Shown: positions 58,531-64,000 of the stretch, in pieces
How positions within the stretch are numbered: position 1 is the stretch's first letter
Layout of the letters: each line of letters starts with the position of its first letter
Program-made: the position numbers and the translations under genes
The notes under the pieces: model-generated
Seen by the model: only the letters and a program-made list of their open reading frames with translations
What the model was told of the DNA's origin: nothing
Databases searched by the model: none
From: Embiotoca jacksoni
Lineage: Eukaryota; Chordata; Actinopteri; Embiotocidae
Length of the DNA: 64,000 nt
Direction: 5' to 3'
NCBI GenBank assembly: GCA_022577435.1
Contig: JAKOON010000014.1
Coordinates: forward strand, 1,208,847-1,272,846

Positions 58531-58803
58531 CTGGTTGGAGAAAAAGAAGATAGAACAAAATATACATTAGTTTTTCTGGTTCCATCGAGGGGGAAGTGGT
58601 GACACAGAGGGAAAAGAGCACAATAAAGGCGAGGCTCAAAGTAAAATTGCCTCGGCAGCTGAGAGGAACAACCATGTTCAGCCGTGCCCTCGAGAAATGA
58701 AACTCTGGGATGAAAGTTTTGTGCTTAGTAGAGTGCAACATCTCAGGGTGGAGATGGGTTATAAGTTCAGATTTTAGATGAGAAACACACATTTGGTGAG
58801 CAG

Positions 58804-59520
58804 TAGTATTTAGGCCCCGAGCACCGAGTGGTGCGAAAGCCCTATTATAATGCAAAGGAATTATTATTCTCATGAATCGCCTTTGTGGCAACTTTAACAT
58901 GCTCAAAAACTCATGAAACTTTGCACAAAACTCAGCCTCAGTGAAAATTGAATCATTCTATAGGATTTGGCCATGGGCGTCGCAAAATGGCTCGCCAGCG
59001 CCCCCTAAAATGAGATCTCGAGGCTGCTTTCCTGCATGACCTGCACTCAACAGGAAATTGGCCATTTTTAATTTAGTGGCCATTTTGGCGATATGCACGC
59101 GTTGCACTTTAACAAACTTCTCCTACAGCTTTTATTCAACCAACTTGAAATTTGGTGTGTCTATTCTTAAGACCTTTGGGATAAAAGGTTGCTAAAACAA
59201 ATGTTTTTCGTTGAACGGTGTGTCTGTGGCATGGCAGCCATTTTGAGCGCCTCGCCATGACATTAAAGTTGCTATAATTTGGATGTTCATTGTCCAATCT
59301 TCCTCAAACTTTACTTCTTTGATAAAAGTCCCTCCATGAAGACATTTGCATGGTGGTCATATTCAGTCATAGCGCCAACTACTGGCAACAGGAAATGACT
59401 TATTTTTTCCTCTCATGCTTCTTCAAGCCGGTTAATCACATCAACATCAAATCATAATAGCCTTAAAATGTTGATGAGTGGGCGCTGGTGCGAGGGCCCT
59501 TATATCACTGCTTGCAGTTC
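58804..59520. repeat. Teleost dispersed repeat (gccccgagcaccgagtggtgcg ... cactgcttgcag)
   Basis: It begins ggccccgagcaccgagtggt and ends gggcgctggtgcgagggccc followed by cactgcttgcagttctaatt. Both ends and the interior (gcgccccctaaaatgag, atgcacgcgttgcac) are familiar from many teleost genomes as a multicopy element. The class was not assigned. Confidence 0.65.
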
Positions 59521-60990
59521 TAATTTTCTTTTGTATTTACACACTTCATGACGTTTTTAAAATTTGTAATTCCATTATCACAAAGTTCTTTTCTTTTTTT
59601 AATCTCTAGTTGGTGGGAGATCTTGCTACCAACACCTCCAAGGAGCATGCCGTTAATAAACCCTGTACCTGTGATAATCAACTGTCTTACAAAGTCAACA
59701 CATGCATTCGGCACCTCGTGACAGCTTTAAACATACAAGAAAAGAAAGTATCACGTTGCAAAAAGAAAAGCAGCCGTGTGTTAAAGCAGTCCGACTTTCA
59801 ACAATAATGAAGTCCTCGAGACTTTAAGATAATTAGGATTTTTGAAAGCACATGTTTTCTGCTTTTTTTCAATGTAAGTTAATCTTCAGTCCTCAGCAGC
59901 AGTCGACGCAGAAATACTGATTTATTTACTGGGAGTTTATGAAAGCCTCCCTGACTTAGTATTTCCAGTGTGTTCGTGTACTCATTTTCCCCGTCCCTGC
60001 TTCTATTGGCAGATGATTTACAGGCATAATGCCTTGAATTAAAGAATATCCTTTTTCCTGAGACTCTAATACACTTCATGTCTTGGCATCAGCTCCAGCT
60101 CTAGTGACAGAAATGAGATTTGTACAGAGTACAGAGGAGCACCTGGTGTTTGTTCCCCTCCCGCAAGCTAACAAATTAAAACTCTTGAATATTCAATGAA
60201 GGGGTGTTAAAATGTTTCATGATTTTCAAAGGCTTAATCAGCAAATCATCCCTTGCACGTGTTCGCCAGAATTAAAAGAGATGCAAAGACTTTAAAGTCA
60301 GACTCCGTTGTGTGGCAGCACAGCCTGTGAAACAAAGCACCACCGAGTCGTGATCCGGAGCTCGACGGAGAGATCCTGCTGAGCCTTCAGCGTGTCGCCA
60401 CTTCACACGAATGAGTGAATCAGTCTCAGCTCAATTCTCACCAGGAGATTCATGGGAATGGTTGACGAGGACTTGCCATTCAAAGACAGGTAGCCAACTA
60501 TCATTGCAGCGCAATGTGCCTTCTGTGTTTCATAACGCGGCAGCCTCATAACTATAGAAAAACATCCGTGACTAAGAAGGCACTGTCACAGCAGTGGCCT
60601 TTGTTGCTTTTTATTTTTCCTCCACACACACTCACTGTGAAAAGGCCTCATCATTTCAGTGTGAAGCTAAATCTGAGCCAAAATGGTAGGATGAGGCGAG
60701 TGTATGCAGCATTTAGAGACGCAGAGGTTCACAATGAGCTTTTATGTTTGGAAGCATTTGAAGAGCAATAATGTGTTTCAGTTTTTATATAAAGTAAAAT
60801 ATTTCAGGCATTCTATATTCTATGAACTGCAGGTACACAAATGTCCCTTTGATATGATACAGCAGAAAATCCACAAAATTATCACGTAAAATCAGTTGTT
60901 TCTTGCTGGCTTCTATAGGAGCCCATGTACACTTTATTTAAACTATGGTTATGGTGAGCCAACAAAGCTGAGTTAAAGCCTTGGTTAAAT

Positions 60991-61230
60991 GGTGCGTTCA
61001 TAAGCAACTAGGAAGTGGTAAAGAAATCACCTGAACGCCTGTCGAACTGGGAATTTTCCACGAGGAAAGTCGAGGGTTTTTTGCGAGTTCTGACAAGTCG
61101 CTCTGACGTCACTCATCATGGCAACTTTCGTGGCGAAAGTTAGAGATACACTTGCTAAGTGCAAAAACAAGTCATTTCATGGTTAATTTAGGTCAAACTA
61201 GTTAGCAGGGTGTTAAACAATACTAATTAC
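60991..61230. mobile_element. Fragment of the GGTGCGTTCA element
   Basis: It is an inverted copy of 17709-17961: ggtgcgttcataagcaacta, then aaatcacctgaacgcctgtc and gtgttaaacaatactaatta match. The distal end with the minisatellite is missing. Confidence 0.7.
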
Positions 61231-64000
61231 GATACTGACAGACTGCAACAAAGTGGTGACTTTGTTGCCCCACTTCCCAGGTAGCCTTAGTGCACCAAAA
61301 GTTTGGATAAGATGATCTTTTGTGGTAAAAGAAACCAGTGTCGAAGGTTGCTATGGAGACGGGATGCAAGCCAGACAGTATCTGTGTCATTTTGAGAAGC
61401 TGCTTCTTAATAAGGGAGGAACGGTGAGTTTTCCGATTGAACATTTCAAGCCTTTTTGTGCTTTTTACTGTCCATCCGACTACTCACGTAATCCTTTATG
61501 TACAGAGTGACTGCGTCTTTGCATGGACATTATGGCTACAACTCATGTTCTGCGTTCATTAAGGGTGTTGGCTGGAAGATGAGAAGCAATTAAGCCGGTG
61601 ATGAGGCAGTACATTAGAGACAATAGCAGAAAGTTTAATGAACGGAGCTTTTTCCCCGGTCACCCACGTTTTTATGACATCTCTTGCGGCAGCTTTTTTC
61701 TGCAGTAATCTCAACATGAACAATACAGCAACCTTATCAAGTCTCTCCATATTTGGTTGTGTTGTGTCTTTGCAAATTGGAAGCTCTCAAGTAAGACATT
61801 ACCAGTGTCAGCGGGGACAAAGTGGCCGTCCCCTCATGCACATACTTTTTAATCCTTTACATACAAAGTACACAGGCATTGTCAAAAGCAAATAGTTTAA
61901 CACCATTGCGCAACTTCAGCTGTTGTGCGAAGACACGACTACATTTGTCAAGTAAATGTAAACATGTGTGAAGAGCTTGAGGAGGAAATTAAAGGCGTGA
62001 TCTTCCTGTTCAAGGACAGCCTCGTGTATTGCTTTCATCAAACTATTCCATCTGAGAATAATATCCCCTTTATGGCTTTGTCAAGAAGTCCTACAAATAT
62101 TGATTTCGCTGCTTCTGCCACATGAATGAACTGACCTTTGTTCCGGGAGAGCACGCCAGCTCTGGAGACATGGAAAAACCACTACCCACAGAGTGTTTGC
62201 TTTTACAGGCTGGAGGTAGATACAAAGACAACAACATATCCATTTCCTTCCCTCGTCTAGTGAGATCACAGATACCATGCTGCAAACTCTACCCATGCCT
62301 CTTTAAGACAGCTGGCCAAAAATCAACTGATCATATCTGCAACACTAAAGACAACAGAAAGGAGTTCAGGCGGTGTGGGAACGATCACTATTCCCAGAGC
62401 CATTCTCTCAGCTCGCGCCTCTATAAACGGCCACTTGTGCAGCGTCTCTGAGATGAAGTGGCTGTTGAAGCTCATGTGTCAAGCAGACGTGTGACTTTGT
62501 GTCTTTGCTGAGAGCATTTTGAAAGTGAATTTTTTTTTTTTTTTTTTTTTTTTAAATGAGGGTCCGTAACAGATAAGTTGTCAAGTTTAATCACCGGATA
62601 AATTCGAACTGGAGTGAGAGATGATTCTCGAGCTTCGGAAAACATATCGCCACAATACTTCAGCTTTGAAAGGTAGAAACAATCGAGTGCACAGCAGCCA
62701 CATTCATATCTGATGCTTATTTTGTCCCAGTGAACACTTATTGTATTGTAAAAAAAAAATCTCCTGACACCCTACTGCCATTATAAAAACATCGTCTGTA
62801 AATCTTGTACCTCAAACTGCAAACATGATGGATTAATACTCTCTGTAATAACTCAGAGCTTTTCTTTCAAGAGATGCAAAGATTTTGCAAGGATCAACAG
62901 ATTAGGTAATTTAATATTAAATCGATGCTGAGGTGAGGCAGATGTAAGCTACACCAAAAACCTTTTTACTTAAGAGACATGACGGCGCCAAAATGTTGGC
63001 TCCTTTGAATCCTCAGTCATATCACAGATTATGTGAAACCTATATTTAATGTCAGTCTGAGGTTCTCATGAACTACAATGTCCAAAAGTCCATGAACCGG
63101 CTTGAAAATCATAGAAAACAGCCGGACTTGCCTTAGAATCATCTTAAGTTTCCATCCATACAGTCAAAACAGGAACTGTTAAACCTGCCGTGGGGAACTT
63201 TTGTCTCCCCAGTGAGAGAAACTACAACAACCCTGTTTGAAGCGTCCTTACATCATTGGCTCCTCCACCGCTTCTATCGCATGGTGGATAAATTGGTTTG
63301 AAGCATCACAACCTCAAACAAAATGACACGTTTCACTACCAGAATTTAATTCTTTCAGTCTGACAACATTTGGAAATTTTAGAAGAGCCACATAATTATA
63401 TTTTTTAACTCCCATTCAATTCAGCTGGCTAACTTCTGGTTTAGCTCTGCAATCATCCGGTTAGCTCGGGAATGCCTCGCCATACACCAGATTTAAAAAC
63501 TCTGTGTTCTCCGAGCTACAGAGGGATTTATCTGATGATCATCAACTTAACCTGCATTGTGTGAACTCATTTGGCTTGAATGTAATGGATGTTTATATAC
63601 GTAAAAAGTCCGGCGCTCCAGCCTTAATAATTATTTCAGCACATTGTCATTAAATACAGGCTGAAAAAAGTAGTTGGAGTTGAAGCCCATGACTAATAAA
63701 AAGGCAAAGAAATAAAAAGTGAAACTGAGACGGCCACAAGTAAATGAGATGAGGTGTAGATTAACAGCTGGGAGAGAAAGAAGTGCTCGGCGAAGTGAGG
63801 CGAGAGCTTAGATAAAGGATGAAGCTATCTCTGCCCTAACATGCTCTCTCATGACACCAATCTAATATCTATCCACTGAGCCTGTCCCTCACTTCCAGTC
63901 CTCTCTGAAGGCTCATAAACCTCTCTGTCTCCACTCAAGAGTCCTTTTGTACTCCTCCCTCCACAGCTTAGACGCCTATAGTCACGTCGCCCTGCTCGAG

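Larger units (their letters stand above)
58531..64000 (-). other. Intron 1, 3' part
   Basis: At least 5.5 kb of intron upstream of exon 2. It contains a dispersed fish repeat (58804-59520), a fragment of the GGTGCGTTCA element (60991-61230) and a T24 run (62530-62553). I looked for a signal-peptide exon on the minus strand and saw no convincing one; in mammals this intron is very large. Confidence 0.8.

Overview
The window is a piece of a vertebrate genome, almost certainly a teleost fish. It holds most of one gene on the minus strand, the neural cell adhesion molecule gene (NCAM1 / ncam1 family). The evidence is fifteen exons that join in frame, with GT-AG boundaries and exon sizes at or near those I recall for mammalian NCAM1, encoding five Ig domains, two fibronectin type III (FN3) domains and a GPI-anchor tail. 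Fish origin is suggested by fish-style MITE-like repeats, abundant microsatellites and the degree of protein divergence. I cannot tell whether it is the ncam1a or ncam1b copy.

Layout, in transcription order (high to low coordinates). Intron 1 fills 64000-58531; the signal-peptide exon and promoter lie beyond the window. Ig1 is encoded at 58530-58456 and 55890-55681, Ig2 at 54525-54382 and 51248-51111, Ig3 at 50103-49986 and 45819-45659, Ig4 at 45282-45140 and 34206-34056, with an optional 30-nt VASE exon at 39722-39693. Ig5 is at 29210-29026 and 28908-28815, FN3-1 at 25797-25630 and 21538-21410, FN3-2 at 9614-9490 and 8557-8377. The GPI-anchor exon is at 1353-1274, followed by its 3' UTR to about position 150. 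The transmembrane and cytoplasmic exons of the NCAM-140/180 forms would lie below position 1. Joined without optional exons, the reading frame is about 700 codons.

The most interesting part is the alternative-splicing layout. Besides VASE, intron 13 (between the two FN3 domains) holds three candidate cassette exons of 15, 39 and 3 nt. All keep phase 1 and lie in the order of the mammalian muscle-specific MSD1a / MSD1b,c / AAG cassette. The 3-nt candidate would turn one Arg codon into Gln-Gly, as the mammalian AAG triplet does. Pyrimidine-rich tracts sit just inside the introns after exons 7, 13 and 15.

The introns are rich in repeats: a 1.37-kb, 12-bp minisatellite with higher-order structure in the VASE intron; a 56-bp higher-order repeat of 14-bp monomers inside a transposon-like element; a hAT-type element with a perfect 8-bp target duplication; and several inverted-repeat MITEs. 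I found no second protein-coding gene, no tRNA or rRNA gene and no CRISPR array. Long open frames in the minisatellite are repeat artefacts. I see no wholly new biological system; the novelty candidates are the cassette exons, the substitutions at known functional sites of NCAM, and the repeat structures.
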